Shown here piece after piece: positions 19,356 through 28,564 of a stretch of DNA of 64,000 nt. How positions within the stretch are numbered: position 1 is the stretch's first letter; each line of letters begins with the position of its first letter. Source of the stretch: an uncultured Alteromonadaceae bacterium (lineage in GTDB: Bacteria; Pseudomonadota; Gammaproteobacteria; Enterobacterales; Alteromonadaceae); assembly GCA_947503265.1 (NCBI GenBank), contig CANNDC010000003.1:310001-374000 (forward strand), written 5' to 3'. The notes under the pieces were generated by a model, which did no database searches, had not been told where the DNA came from, and saw only the letters and a program-made list of their open reading frames with translations. Position numbers and translations under genes: made by a program.

Positions 19356-19410
19356 TGTAATTATTGAGATCCAACTTATTATTTAACTACCGAGAAAAAG
19401 AGAGTACGTT

Positions 19411-19647
19411 ATGAACACCACCGCTATCGCAATCATTGCCATCATTTGCTGGGCTATTGTATCTATTACTAATGGTACCAAGAAATCTGGAAAAGTTAAC
19501 AAACAACAAGCTCAAGACAATGAAGAATTACGAAATGAAATTGCTGCAATGAAAGAGCGTATAGCGACGCTTGAAGCGATAGTGACTGACGAAAAATATA
19601 ATCTAAAAAGAGAATTCGACAATCTAAACAAGGATGATGCTGCTTAG
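19411..19647 (+). CDS. Small membrane protein resembling PspB
   Basis: A 78-aa protein with one N-terminal membrane helix (IAIIAIICWAIVSI, residues 6-19) and a cytoplasmic coiled coil (about 32-72; ERIATLEAIVTDEKYNLKREFDNL by its ends ERIATLEAIV and LKREFDNL). The tail resembles the phage-shock protein B family, where it contacts PspC, but the usual PspB membrane-segment features (IWLWLHY) are absent. No pspA or pspC lies nearby. A GAGAGTACGTT ribosome region precedes the ATG. It is a single-gene unit between tadA and guaA. Family assignment is tentative. Confidence 0.7.
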   Translation: MNTTAIAIIAIICWAIVSITNGTKKSGKVNKQQAQDNEELRNEIAAMKERIATLEAIVTDEKYNLKREFDNLNKDDAA

Positions 19648-19670
19648 ATTGCCATCATGACAGGAAAGAG

Positions 19671-21248
19671 TTACTCCCACTCGATCGTAGCGGGAGGCTT
19701 TCCTGATATATCGTATACCACTCGAGATATTCCATCGATTTCATTGATAATTCGATTCGACACTTTACCTAAAAACTCGTAGGGTAAGTGTGCCCAATGA
19801 GCTGTCATAAAATCGATAGTTTCTACAGCTCTTAAAGACACTACCCAATCATACTTGCGTGCATCACCCATAACACCAACAGATTTCACGGGCAGAAACA
19901 CAGTAAAGGCTTGGCTTACTTTCTGATAAAGATCTGCAGCATGCAATTCCTCGATAAAGATCGCATCAGCTCGTCTTAACAAATCACAATACTCTTTTTT
20001 GATTTCCCCTAGTACACGCACACCTAGACCCGGTCCTGGGAAGGGATGACGGAACAACATGTCATGGGGCAAACCTAATTCAAGCCCGATCTTTCGTACT
20101 TCATCTTTGAATAATTCTCGCAATGGCTCGACTAGCCCCATTTCCATATCTTCTGGCAATCCACCGACATTGTGGTGCGATTTAATTACGTGAGCTTTAC
20201 CGGTAGCCGATCCAGCAGATTCAATCACGTCAGGATATATGGTCCCTTGGGCAAGCCACTTAGCTGTAGTTAGCTTCTTGGACTGTTCGTCAAACACACT
20301 GACGAACTCATGACCAATAATTTTTCGTTTAGCTTCGGGATCTTCTGTACCAGCAAGGGCATCAAGAAAGCGTTGTTCAGCATCGATTTTAATGATTTTC
20401 AGGCCAAAATGATCACCAAACATTTCCATGACTTGTGCGCCTTCATTAAGTCTAAGTAACCCGTTATCTACAAACACGCAGGTTAACTTATCACCAATAG
20501 CTTGATGCAAAAGCATTGCTGTAACAGAAGAGTCAACACCACCAGACAAACCAAGGATCACCTCGTCGTCACCCACTTTTTGTTTGATTCGTGCCACTGC
20601 ATCTTCAATGATGTTCGCTGCTGTCCATAGTTTTTCACAACCACAAATATCAAGCACAAAATGAGACAGAATGCGTGAACCTTGTTTGGTATGTGTCACT
20701 TCAGGGTGGAATTGAACACCATATAACCTGCGTTTTTCGTCATACATAGCGGCATGCGGACAACTCGCAGTTTGCGCACTGGTAACGAATCCATCAGGAA
20801 TTTCCAGCACCTTGTCACCGTGACTCATCCAAACATCTAATAAACCATTGCCGTTTTCGCCAATGTGATCCTCTATATGCGAAAACAATGGCATATCATG
20901 CAGTTTTTCAACCTGTGCATAACCAAATTCACGTTTATTAGAACCATAAACCTTGCCACCCAATTGCTGAGCCATGGTTTGCATACCGTAACAAATACCT
21001 AATACAGGTACGCCGGCGTTAAAAACATATTGTGGCGCTCTGGGCGAATTCGCTTCTGTAACAGATTCTGGGCCTCCAGAGAGAATAATTCCGTCCGGAG
21101 CAAAGTTACGAATTTGCTCTTCTGACACATCCCATGCCCATAGCTCACAATAAACACCGATTTCCCGCACTCTGCGCGCTATTAACTGAGTATACTGAGA
21201 ACCAAAATCTAGAATAAGAATGCGTTGGTCATGAATATTTGTGGTCAT
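19671..21248 (-). CDS. guaA: GMP synthase (glutamine-hydrolysing) GuaA
   Basis: Converts XMP, glutamine and ATP to GMP. The 525-aa chain has an N-terminal class I glutaminase with nucleophile Cys86 in GICYGMQ and the His/Glu pair in FHPEVTHT. The ATP-pyrophosphatase domain has the P-loop SGGVDSS (about residues 235-241). The C-terminal dimerisation domain ends with the invariant PPATIEWE. Length and motifs are normal. It lies 100 bases downstream of guaB, so a guaBA operon is likely. Confidence 0.97.
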   Translation of the reverse strand: MTTNIHDQRILILDFGSQYTQLIARRVREIGVYCELWAWDVSEEQIRNFAPDGIILSGGPESVTEANSPRAPQYVFNAGVPVLGICYGMQTMAQQLGGKVYGSNKREFGYAQVEKLHDMPLFSHIEDHIGENGNGLLDVWMSHGDKVLEIPDGFVTSAQTASCPHAAMYDEKRRLYGVQFHPEVTHTKQGSRILSHFVLDICGCEKLWTAANIIEDAVARIKQKVGDDEVILGLSGGVDSSVTAMLLHQAIGDKLTCVFVDNGLLRLNEGAQVMEMFGDHFGLKIIKIDAEQRFLDALAGTEDPEAKRKIIGHEFVSVFDEQSKKLTTAKWLAQGTIYPDVIESAGSATGKAHVIKSHHNVGGLPEDMEMGLVEPLRELFKDEVRKIGLELGLPHDMLFRHPFPGPGLGVRVLGEIKKEYCDLLRRADAIFIEELHAADLYQKVSQAFTVFLPVKSVGVMGDARKYDWVVSLRAVETIDFMTAHWAHLPYEFLGKVSNRIINEIDGISRVVYDISGKPPATIEWE

Positions 21249-21283
21249 TTACTGTCTCTGTGAGGTGTGTTCTTAAAATAGTT

Positions 21284-21314
21284 ATACCAAGCCTGACAAC
21301 TGCAGACTTGGTAT
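21284..21314 (-). other. Hairpin in the guaB-guaA spacer
   Basis: ATACCAAG (21284-21291) pairs perfectly with CTTGGTAT (21307-21314) around a 15-base loop, in the 100-base gap between guaB and guaA. There is no T-run behind it on the minus strand. It could modulate mRNA stability or readthrough to guaA; nothing else supports a riboswitch. Confidence 0.35.
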
Positions 21315-21348
21315 CATTTAACTTTGTATAAAAATCAGTCTAATCGAA

Positions 21349-22818
21349 CTAGCCTAATCGATAATTAGGTGCTTCTTTGGTAATACTGACATCGTGGACA
21401 TGAGATTCACCCATTCCAGCGGCGGTAACTTTGACAAATTGAGGCTTGGTTCTAAGCACATCAATAGTTGGGCAGCCGGTCAGTCCCATGGCGGATCTTA
21501 GTCCTCCCATTTGCTGATGAATAATATTGGCAATAGGACCTTTGTATGCAACTCGTCCTTCAATACCTTCTGGCACCAATTTTTCTTCATTCTTGCTATC
21601 TTGGAAGTACCGATCTGATGAACCATTGTTCTGATCCATTGCACCAAGGGATCCCATTCCGCGATACGATTTGAAATATCGTCCTTGGTAAAGTTCAACT
21701 TCACCGGGTGCTTCTTCGGTTCCGGCTAACATACTACCCACCATCACGCAGCTTGCACCAGCAACTAGTGCTTTTGCAATATCGCCTGAAAAACGAATTC
21801 CACCGTCTGCGATTACTGGTATATCTGTGTCTTTTAATGCCTCGACGGCATCTGCGATCGCGGTGATTTGTGGCACCCCACATCCGGTAACGATTCGAGT
21901 GGTACAAATCGAGCCAGGACCAATACCCACTTTAACCGCATCAACGCCAGCTTCGGCAAGCGCTAGTGCACCCTCTGCCGTGGCAACGTTACCGGCGATA
22001 ATTTGAATATCTGGAAAGGCATTGCGAGTTTCTTCAACTCTGTCAAGTACGCCTTGAGAATGGCCATGAGAGGTGTCAATAAGCAACACATCAACGCCAG
22101 CTTCAACCAGTGCCTTAATGCGCTGCTCAGTTCCAGCGCCAACACTGACAGCGGCACCAACTCTTAACCGTCCCAATGAATCTTTACAGGCATTGGGTTT
22201 GCTTTCTGCTTTTTGAAAGTCTTTAACTGTGATCATACCTTTAAGCTTAAAAGCACTATCGACAACAAGAATCTTTTCCACTCTGTGTTCATGCATTAAT
22301 GCCAAGACTTCATCGGATGCAGCACCTTCAGCAACCGTAACGAGACGATCTTTTGGTGTCATGACGCTAGTGATAGGCTGGTCAGTTTGATTTTCGAAGC
22401 GCAAATCACGCCCTGTAACAATCCCGATAAGGTTTTTATCATCATCAACAACCGGGAAACCTGAAAATCCGTGGTGCTTGGCTAGCGCATTGATTTCACC
22501 GATTGTCGCTTTTTCACTCACGGTAACTGGGTCAGATACCACTCCACTCTCGTATTTCTTAACAGCACGAACGTGATTTGCTTGTTCTTCAACAGACATA
22601 TTTTTATGAATGAAACCCATTCCGCCTTCTTGAGCAAGCGCAATCGCGAGGCGAGCTTCTGAAACCGTATCCATTGCGGCAGAAATAAGGGGGATATTTA
22701 GTGATACACTGCGCGTCAATCTGGTTCGCAAATCGGCAGTGTGAGGTAAGACGGTTGAGTGCCCGGGCACTAACAACACATCATCAAAAGTTAGAGCTTC
22801 TTTAGCAATCCTCAACAT
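21349..22818 (-). CDS. guaB: IMP dehydrogenase GuaB
   Basis: NAD-dependent oxidation of IMP to XMP, the committed step to GMP. The 489-aa chain has the TIM barrel with two inserted CBS domains (about residues 95-205; [19 protein letters not shown]). The catalytic loop has Cys in GPGSICTTR (about 305), and the flap and XMP-binding segments are [19 protein letters not shown] and [10 protein letters not shown]. All key residues are present. It is the first gene of a likely guaBA operon, with a promoter facing it in the gap shared with xseA. Confidence 0.97.
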   Translation of the reverse strand: MLRIAKEALTFDDVLLVPGHSTVLPHTADLRTRLTRSVSLNIPLISAAMDTVSEARLAIALAQEGGMGFIHKNMSVEEQANHVRAVKKYESGVVSDPVTVSEKATIGEINALAKHHGFSGFPVVDDDKNLIGIVTGRDLRFENQTDQPITSVMTPKDRLVTVAEGAASDEVLALMHEHRVEKILVVDSAFKLKGMITVKDFQKAESKPNACKDSLGRLRVGAAVSVGAGTEQRIKALVEAGVDVLLIDTSHGHSQGVLDRVEETRNAFPDIQIIAGNVATAEGALALAEAGVDAVKVGIGPGSICTTRIVTGCGVPQITAIADAVEALKDTDIPVIADGGIRFSGDIAKALVAGASCVMVGSMLAGTEEAPGEVELYQGRYFKSYRGMGSLGAMDQNNGSSDRYFQDSKNEEKLVPEGIEGRVAYKGPIANIIHQQMGGLRSAMGLTGCPTIDVLRTKPQFVKVTAAGMGESHVHDVSITKEAPNYRLG

Positions 22819-22859
22819 GCAACAATACCTATAATTTAGCGGGTTTTAGTTGCGGCGAG

Positions 22860-22888
22860 ATTGTAGCCGTTTTGTATATTCAGGTAAA
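22860..22888 (-). promoter_or_regulatory. Candidate sigma-70 promoter of guaBA
   Basis: On the minus strand TTTACC (22883-22888), 17 bases, TACAAT (22860-22865), about 42 bases before the guaB start. Good spacing and moderate boxes. It lies in the divergent gap with xseA. Confidence 0.42.
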
Positions 22889-22927
22889 CTCTATTTGTTG
22901 TAATTTTATAATTCTTTTAAGGTAAAA

Positions 22928-24262
22928 ATGCTCAACCAATCGGATAGTTCGCGCAATATTTTCACAGTCACGAAATTAAACCGCTTAGCTCGCAGTATTT
23001 TAGAGTCTGAAATTGGTCAAATTTGGCTGTCTGCAGAGATCTCAAATTTCGTTGCGGCTTCGTCAGGACATTGGTATTTCACCCTGAAAGACAATCGAAC
23101 TCAGGTTCGCGCAGCCATGTTTCGAGGTGCGAATACACGTGTACTGAATCGCCCAAAAGAAGGCGACAAGGTTTTAGTAAAAGCGAACGTGGGCTTGTAC
23201 GAAGCACGTGGTGACTATCAAATTATTGTAGATTACATAGAACCTGAGGGCGAAGGCTTACTTAAACAAGCGTTTGAAGCGCTGAAAATCAAGTTAAATG
23301 CGGAAGGGCTATTTGCTCAGCACGTTAAAAAGCCCTTGCCGAACTTAGTTCGCACAGTTGGCATAGTCACCTCAGCCACAGGTGCTGCGCTGCACGATAT
23401 TCTGACTGTGTTAAGGCGCAGAAATCCATTGCTGAGTGTCATTGTGTACCCTACTCAAGTGCAGGGTGAAACGGCTCCTGAAATGATTTGTCGTGCCATT
23501 CAAAAAGCACAAGTTCGCAATGAAGTCGATGTGTTAATTGTCGGACGAGGTGGGGGATCATTAGAAGATCTTTGGAGTTTTAACGATGAAGCAGTTGCCA
23601 GAGCAATTTTTGCCTCAACAATTCCCGTTGTCAGTGCGGTCGGCCACGAAGTGGATATCACTATTGCAGATTTTGTCGCGGATTTAAGGGCTCCTACCCC
23701 GTCTGCAGCAGCCGAACTCGTAAGTACAGATCAGAGCGAACTTGTTTTAGACCTGCAAAAAAGCCAAAAGCAGTTATTTCAACTCATGGTTAAACAATTA
23801 GTAGGGCATAAACATGCCCTTGAAATTAATCATCATCGTTTAATCCGGCTGCATCCAGAAACTCAGATTCAGCAACAATACCAACACCTAGATCGGCTCA
23901 ACGAATCGTTACAACGCAACTTTTCGACAATATTTAGTAAGAACAATGATCATCAGGTTAATCTTCGTAAAAGATTAGTCACAGCCGCTCCAATAAAACA
24001 GTTTGCGCAATCAAATGGCAACAACCAAGAATTACAACAAAGACTCAACAAAGCCATGCTGAATTTAGTCAATAAACAACAGCTACGCTTGGCTTCCAAT
24101 TGCCAGCTTTTGGACACCATAAGTCCACTAGCCACGCTCTCAAGGGGTTATAGCATTACCTATGCAAACGAAAAAATCGTACGCAGCGCAAAGGAATTAA
24201 AACCAGGTGATCAAATAACAAGTAAATTTGTCGACGGTGAAGTGGAGAGTAAGATTGGCTAG
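22928..24262 (+). CDS. xseA: Exodeoxyribonuclease VII large subunit XseA
   Basis: Catalytic subunit of the single-strand exonuclease used in repair and recombination; the small subunit xseB is not in this window. The 444-aa chain has an N-terminal OB fold (about 10-105; WLSAEISNF, HWYFTLKDNRTQVRAAMF by parts) and the catalytic domain (about 125-345) with GIVTSATGAALHDI, VGRGGGSLEDLWSFN, AVGHEVDITIADFVAD and RAPTPSAAAE. A coiled-coil region follows, and the C-terminal ends LSRGYSITY plus a short barrel. It is slightly shorter than the E. coli protein. AAGG lies before the ATG; it is divergent from guaB. Confidence 0.95.
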   Translation: MLNQSDSSRNIFTVTKLNRLARSILESEIGQIWLSAEISNFVAASSGHWYFTLKDNRTQVRAAMFRGANTRVLNRPKEGDKVLVKANVGLYEARGDYQIIVDYIEPEGEGLLKQAFEALKIKLNAEGLFAQHVKKPLPNLVRTVGIVTSATGAALHDILTVLRRRNPLLSVIVYPTQVQGETAPEMICRAIQKAQVRNEVDVLIVGRGGGSLEDLWSFNDEAVARAIFASTIPVVSAVGHEVDITIADFVADLRAPTPSAAAELVSTDQSELVLDLQKSQKQLFQLMVKQLVGHKHALEINHHRLIRLHPETQIQQQYQHLDRLNESLQRNFSTIFSKNNDHQVNLRKRLVTAAPIKQFAQSNGNNQELQQRLNKAMLNLVNKQQLRLASNCQLLDTISPLATLSRGYSITYANEKIVRSAKELKPGDQITSKFVDGEVESKIG

Positions 24263-24349
24263 TCAAACTTTAGCACTCTTCAACAAACAAGCTAAAAGGG
24301 CTGCTGCTAAGCGAATTGTTAGTTGCTGGATTTAATCTATTTTAGCAAC

Positions 24350-25096
24350 CTAAAGCTTGGCCTCAATAGACTTTTTAGCCTTGTTTAACTCCTGCACAAT
24401 CTCGGCAGTATCGTGCGGTGATATCCATCCAGAAAGCGCAATTGCAGATCCTACTGGCTGCCCCACAGCAACAGCAATAGTGTGGCTTGGTTTTGAGTTG
24501 GCAATAGGTAGTTCTGGTGTTACTTGGACTCTCGCGTAACCCTGTTTTCTTATTTCGGCCAGTTGGCGCAACAGTTTGTCTAGGTCGCGACCAAATCCGG
24601 GAATATCTTGATCATGATATAGGGCTATTACTTGTTCATCGGAAAGGTCTGCCAGCAAGACCATGCCGATTCCGCTTGTGGTGGCTTCCTTCAAACCAAT
24701 GCGACCAATAGCTTCACTCGATGCCATTCCCGGCCGCGCGTGATATAAAAACGACACAGAATGATTCCACAAAACGCCCAACGCAACGTTTCTACCGTAA
24801 TAAGACAGTGCTTCCAATTCTTGTAACGAATTGCGCAAAAGTCCAGATGCATAAAGGGCTTGCGTTGCCAAAACATGCATGCCGGGCCCAGGTTGGTACT
24901 TTCGGCCTGTCGTCTGTTGCGTAATACCAATGGAAGCCAACGTTTTTAGCAAACGATTGACTTTTGTCGGCTCCATTTGCAACGTTTTAGCAAGTTCAGC
25001 ACCCCCTACTGGTCCAGTCGCTACGGCCAATGACTGTAATACTGACATGCCATCGATGATACTTTGATTGACTTGCGTGCTGGGCGTGCTTTTCAT
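24350..25096 (-). CDS. IclR family transcriptional regulator
   Basis: A 248-aa DNA-binding regulator with an N-terminal winged helix (about residues 10-75; IDGMSVLQSLA, VGGAELAKTLQMEPTKVNRLLKTL by its parts AELAKTLQM and KVNRLLKTL). A C-terminal effector-binding domain follows (about 90-245; SEAIGRIGLKEATTSGIGMVLL by part). The ATG overlaps the stop of the CRTAC1-like gene by one base (TAATG) and has no ribosome site of its own, so it is translationally coupled and last in the operon. IclR proteins sense sugar acids and related metabolites. It is the obvious local controller of the 25-34 kb sugar-acid genes; this is inference from position. Confidence 0.92.
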   Translation of the reverse strand: MKSTPSTQVNQSIIDGMSVLQSLAVATGPVGGAELAKTLQMEPTKVNRLLKTLASIGITQQTTGRKYQPGPGMHVLATQALYASGLLRNSLQELEALSYYGRNVALGVLWNHSVSFLYHARPGMASSEAIGRIGLKEATTSGIGMVLLADLSDEQVIALYHDQDIPGFGRDLDKLLRQLAEIRKQGYARVQVTPELPIANSKPSHTIAVAVGQPVGSAIALSGWISPHDTAEIVQELNKAKKSIEAKL

Positions 25097-27000
25097 TATA
25101 AACTTAAATACCGATTAATTTTGGGGGAAGTAATAGTGCGTCGCTCGCCATTACGCCATTTTATTGTGATTGAATCAACAGATTCGCACTGCCCCAAGCC
25201 GAAATGGACCTGAGTATTCAGCCCTTGAGAAAAAGCTAGGCCCGAGTTACCAATGGTTTGAGTTTGTTTTTTGCCACATGCTTTTATTGTCACAACTGTA
25301 TCAAGCGGGTCTATGTTTGATTCCTTGGAATGACCGACTCTAACGCCAACATAGTTAGCATCCTTTTGTGGTGACAATTCGTTAGTAAACAAATGCCATA
25401 AGCCGCGTTCACTGGCATACATAATATCAATGTCGCCGTCCAAATCGTAATCAAATGCCGACGCTCCCGACCCTGTCGCGCCTCTTTCTTTGCTGATTAG
25501 GGCATGATCATTAACTTGTTTGAACGTTTTTCCACCTTGGTTCAACAGCAAAACTTGTTGGTTCTGTGCTGTCATGTCGCCGTAACGTGTAACAAAAATG
25601 TCTTGATAGCCATCATTATTGTAGTCTGCGACTGCGGAACCAGTTGTTTGGTCGGGAATGTTAATTGATAATTTTTGCGTGGCATCAACATATTTATTAC
25701 CCACGTTTTCCAACAGCATGGCAGGCAAGGATTCTAGCGCCTCTGTAGCAGGTGCTGAAATCACATTATGCACGACACCAGTATTTCTTGAACGGGTATT
25801 TATTTTAATTTTCCAGTTTTCTCCACCCTTAGCGTGCTTGCCCAAATGGCCGATGTAAATGCCAAACTCCGACGTGTCTGCTGGCCACCCTTGAGCTTGT
25901 TCTTTTTCGATATTTAGGTCTCTGTGACCATGAAGATCGCCTTCCAGTTTAAAGATTCGTTTGTCAGAACCTAAAAAGATTTTGTAGTCGGGGAAAGTAA
26001 GCTGCAGGTTTTCAATAAACAAGTCTTCATCAAGTGTGAGTTCATATTCATGGCCTTTATTTTTAAACGTGAAAAACGCGAATAAACGCTCTTCTTTGTC
26101 GTGAAAGGTTTGATGATAAAATTGATGCTGAGCACGCGCTAAAAATAAATCTTCGTCGCCGTCATTATCAAAATCAATTTCTGAAATACTTTGAACAAGT
26201 TTGGTGCGCTGTAATGGTCCCAACACTTCATTGGTCACCACTTCAAATGATTTGTCTTTTCTTCCTGCCAGTGCAACTAAATTCGCTCCACCGTAAAAAA
26301 TGATGTCTTTGTCACCATCGTTATTAAAATCTAAGGTTTGCAATCTAAAACCCATCCATTGCGCTTGTTGTAGCAACTGGCTAAATTCAAAAATCTCTTT
26401 GTTTTTATTAAATTTATAAAAATGATTTGCACCCTCTTTTTGGCTTTTTAAAGGAAAGGCTGTTGTGATCATTTCAAGCATGCCATCATTGTCAGCGTCT
26501 ATGAAAGCCGCTGCTCGTCCTCGCGTAAATTCAAAATGGTCCATAGAAGGCTGTTTTGTGATTTTACGATTTTTACTTACTTCAAATAGAAGCGGAAACT
26601 TAGGTCGTTTTCCATCTCCACCGCCTTGAGCGATGACAATTTCCATTTTTCCGTCTTTATCGAAGTCGGCAGTAGCCACACCATGCACATCACTCGACAG
26701 CAAAACCTCTGGTTTTGAAAATGTACCGCCTAAATTCCAATAGACTTCCAAGGTATCACCATGATTGGTAAGAATAATGTCTGGGTTGCCATCCTGATCT
26801 AAATCAGAAATTACTGGTCCACCCCATTTTCTGCGTTTTAAAGTATCTAAAACAATGGCTTGGTTTTTATTTTCAACAAATGATAGACCATCCTTTTTAA
26901 CCGTGTTCTGAGCTTTTGTTGGTGCGTCGTTTGGTGATACCTGTGCATTGCAGGCTAGTAATAAAGAAATACCGCTGATTGTGATAATTTGTTTCAACAT
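25096..27000 (-). CDS. CRTAC1-like FG-GAP/VCBS repeat lipoprotein with ASPIC/UnbV domain
   Basis: A 634-aa predicted lipoprotein (ISLLLAC, acylated Cys17). It contains at least seven calcium-type DxDxDG repeats of a seven-bladed propeller, including DLDQDGNPDI, DFDKDGKMEI, DADNDGMLEM, DFNNDGDKDI, DFDNDGDEDL, DYNNDGYQDI and DYDLDGDIDI. A C-terminal ASPIC/UnbV domain follows (about 555-630; GNSGLAFSQGLNTQVHFGLG, then IKWRNGERRTI). The family is secreted and binds surfaces or polysaccharide in some members; enzymatic function is not established. Here it sits between the lactonase and the IclR gene in a sugar-catabolic operon, so glycan binding at the cell surface is a reasonable guess. Confidence 0.88.
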   Translation of the reverse strand: MLKQIITISGISLLLACNAQVSPNDAPTKAQNTVKKDGLSFVENKNQAIVLDTLKRRKWGGPVISDLDQDGNPDIILTNHGDTLEVYWNLGGTFSKPEVLLSSDVHGVATADFDKDGKMEIVIAQGGGDGKRPKFPLLFEVSKNRKITKQPSMDHFEFTRGRAAAFIDADNDGMLEMITTAFPLKSQKEGANHFYKFNKNKEIFEFSQLLQQAQWMGFRLQTLDFNNDGDKDIIFYGGANLVALAGRKDKSFEVVTNEVLGPLQRTKLVQSISEIDFDNDGDEDLFLARAQHQFYHQTFHDKEERLFAFFTFKNKGHEYELTLDEDLFIENLQLTFPDYKIFLGSDKRIFKLEGDLHGHRDLNIEKEQAQGWPADTSEFGIYIGHLGKHAKGGENWKIKINTRSRNTGVVHNVISAPATEALESLPAMLLENVGNKYVDATQKLSINIPDQTTGSAVADYNNDGYQDIFVTRYGDMTAQNQQVLLLNQGGKTFKQVNDHALISKERGATGSGASAFDYDLDGDIDIMYASERGLWHLFTNELSPQKDANYVGVRVGHSKESNIDPLDTVVTIKACGKKQTQTIGNSGLAFSQGLNTQVHFGLGQCESVDSITIKWRNGERRTITSPKINRYLSL

Positions 27001-27052
27001 AACTTGTCTCTCTTAAACGTGTTGTTACTCTCTAATTTGATTAATTGGTCGA

Positions 27053-27922
27053 TCAAATACATGGGATCGCCAACAATTTCCCATCAAGAAAATTTCCGTT
27101 TTCACCTGAGTTATTTATTCCGTAGGAAGCTGAGGTAATAAATAGTGTTTCGTTGTTCTTGCCACCTATAGATACACTTGTAGGTCTCGCTATAGGCAAG
27201 GGAATGCTTGTGATTAACTCACCTTGACTTGAATATTGCTTAACTGCATAGCCATCCCAGAATGCAACCCAAAGATTATTGTGATGGTCTACACAAATTC
27301 CATCTGGCTTGCCAACATTTTCATCAAATTCAATGTGGACCCTTCGCCCACTCAACTCACCGATCTCGGCGTCAAAGGCATAGCGATAAATACACCTTTT
27401 TTGCGTATCTACAAAATAGAGGAATTGATTGTCGGTTGACCAGGCCAAACCATTTGCAACTACGTAGCCTTCGTCTTTTACTTTAAATTTATCTTGATTG
27501 AGATTGTCAGCAATTGAATTTGAAAACGAATAGATACATGCGTTGGCATCGGTGAGCATGGTATTCATACTGCCTATCCACAATCTATTTTCTGTATCAA
27601 ATTTGGCATCGTTAAAGCGATGTGCTGTTGGCAAATCATTAAGCTCGCTTAAGGTTTCAAAATCGCGACCAAAATTGATTTTAATAACAAAATTATTAGC
27701 CACGCCGATAAGCTCACCCGCATGGTTTTTTGCAATGGAGTACACCTCAAACGGCAACTGCATCTCGTCTGTTTCGCAGTCATACCCTTGAAGAAAGTGG
27801 GTCTTGTAAATGGTTTTTTTACCAATATCTAGCCAATACAGTAGTTTTTCTTTTGCACACCAAAAAGGGCTCTCGCCACAAATGGCGTTAAACCTAGTAA
27901 GTGGGAAAAGCGTCTCATTCAT
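27053..27922 (-). CDS. SMP-30/gluconolactonase family lactonase
   Basis: A 289-aa six-bladed propeller of the SMP-30/LRE family, which hydrolyses sugar lactones to aldonic acids using a divalent metal. The expected metal ligands are visible: Glu17 in CGESPFW, Asn in VVANGLAWS (about 156) and Asp in KPDGICVDH (about 207). LWIGSMNTML and LWVAFWDGYAVKQYS fit the family. It is cytoplasmic by sequence. It overlaps the upstream 86-codon gene by four bases (ATGA), so the two are coupled. In context it would open the lactone made by the SDR dehydrogenase of the same locus. Confidence 0.9.
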   Translation of the reverse strand: MNETLFPLTRFNAICGESPFWCAKEKLLYWLDIGKKTIYKTHFLQGYDCETDEMQLPFEVYSIAKNHAGELIGVANNFVIKINFGRDFETLSELNDLPTAHRFNDAKFDTENRLWIGSMNTMLTDANACIYSFSNSIADNLNQDKFKVKDEGYVVANGLAWSTDNQFLYFVDTQKRCIYRYAFDAEIGELSGRRVHIEFDENVGKPDGICVDHHNNLWVAFWDGYAVKQYSSQGELITSIPLPIARPTSVSIGGKNNETLFITSASYGINNSGENGNFLDGKLLAIPCI

Positions 27923-28179
27923 AAATTAAATCCATAATGAAAAACCAGTGTGTCTAGCTGGCTAAATATCGTTGTTTTCATATGCCCAGCGCGCTTATTT
28001 AGCAATGTGCTTGTATAACGGTGCGCGTTTATAACAGTGATATGCGACGTCAAACCATAATGAGGTAAATCTAGCTGTACATGATTGAATTGTGTTCCTT
28101 CAAGATCCTTTGAACCTTGTCCAGGCGAACACAAAATAAGCATACATAGGCTTAATAAAATAGTGTGAGTAGTTTTCAC
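27919..28179 (-). CDS. Small exported hypothetical protein (86 aa)
   Basis: Starts at GTG 28179. The first 20 residues (KTTHTILLSLCMLILCSPG) form a hydrophobic signal, and LILC could be a lipobox with Cys17. The mature part (about 65 aa) is His/Thr-rich with no recognised motif. It is the first gene of the minus-strand arm of the sugar-acid locus, and its stop overlaps the lactonase start (ATGA). That coupling supports expression, but no clear ribosome site precedes the GTG. It could also be the remnant of a longer exported protein. Confidence 0.5.
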   Translation of the reverse strand: MKTTHTILLSLCMLILCSPGQGSKDLEGTQFNHVQLDLPHYGLTSHITVINAHRYTSTLLNKRAGHMKTTIFSQLDTLVFHYGFNL

Positions 28180-28564
28180 TTTCTATTTTCCATTTTCTAC
28201 TTACATTTATTGACTAATCTTCATTTTAAGTTAAACACAAATTTAGCGTAATTGCTATATTAGCGATTTAAAAGCAAATAAATCTCACATTTATGACACA
28301 TCAAACAGCTGCAAATCGATATACGCGCACTAACACCAACCACCCGCATTTAAACGCCTCAACTCTACTAAAATTGAAGAAAACCTAGTTAAATACAGAT
28401 AAAAAAGCGATTTAAGTCAGAGACACTGTTATTGGGTTAACACTTAACGTAACGAGTAATGAATATAATACATACTTTGACAATACGTTTATAATTGCTA
28501 TTATTGCAATTTAGTTAATTAAGATTTTGTCAATAACACCATAATTATCCAATAAGTGAATAGA
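28180..28564. promoter_or_regulatory. Divergent control region of the sugar-acid locus
   Basis: A 385-base AT-rich gap between the two arms of the locus. It holds two near copies of one motif: TAATTGCTATATTAGCGATT at 28249-28268 and TAATTGCTATTATTGCAATT at 28492-28511. The second contains the inverted repeat AATTGC-N7-GCAATT (28493-28511). A further inverted pair TTGACAA (28477-28483) and TTGTCAA (28527-28533) brackets the promoter of the aldolase gene. These are candidate binding sites for the local IclR-type regulator. Confidence 0.5.
28477..28504 (+). promoter_or_regulatory. Sigma-70 promoter of the aldolase-symporter operon
   Basis: Perfect TTGACA (28477-28482), 16 bases, TATTAT (28499-28504), about 60 bases before the aldolase start. 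The -10 box lies inside the inverted repeat AATTGC-N7-GCAATT, so binding there would block transcription. Confidence 0.6.
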
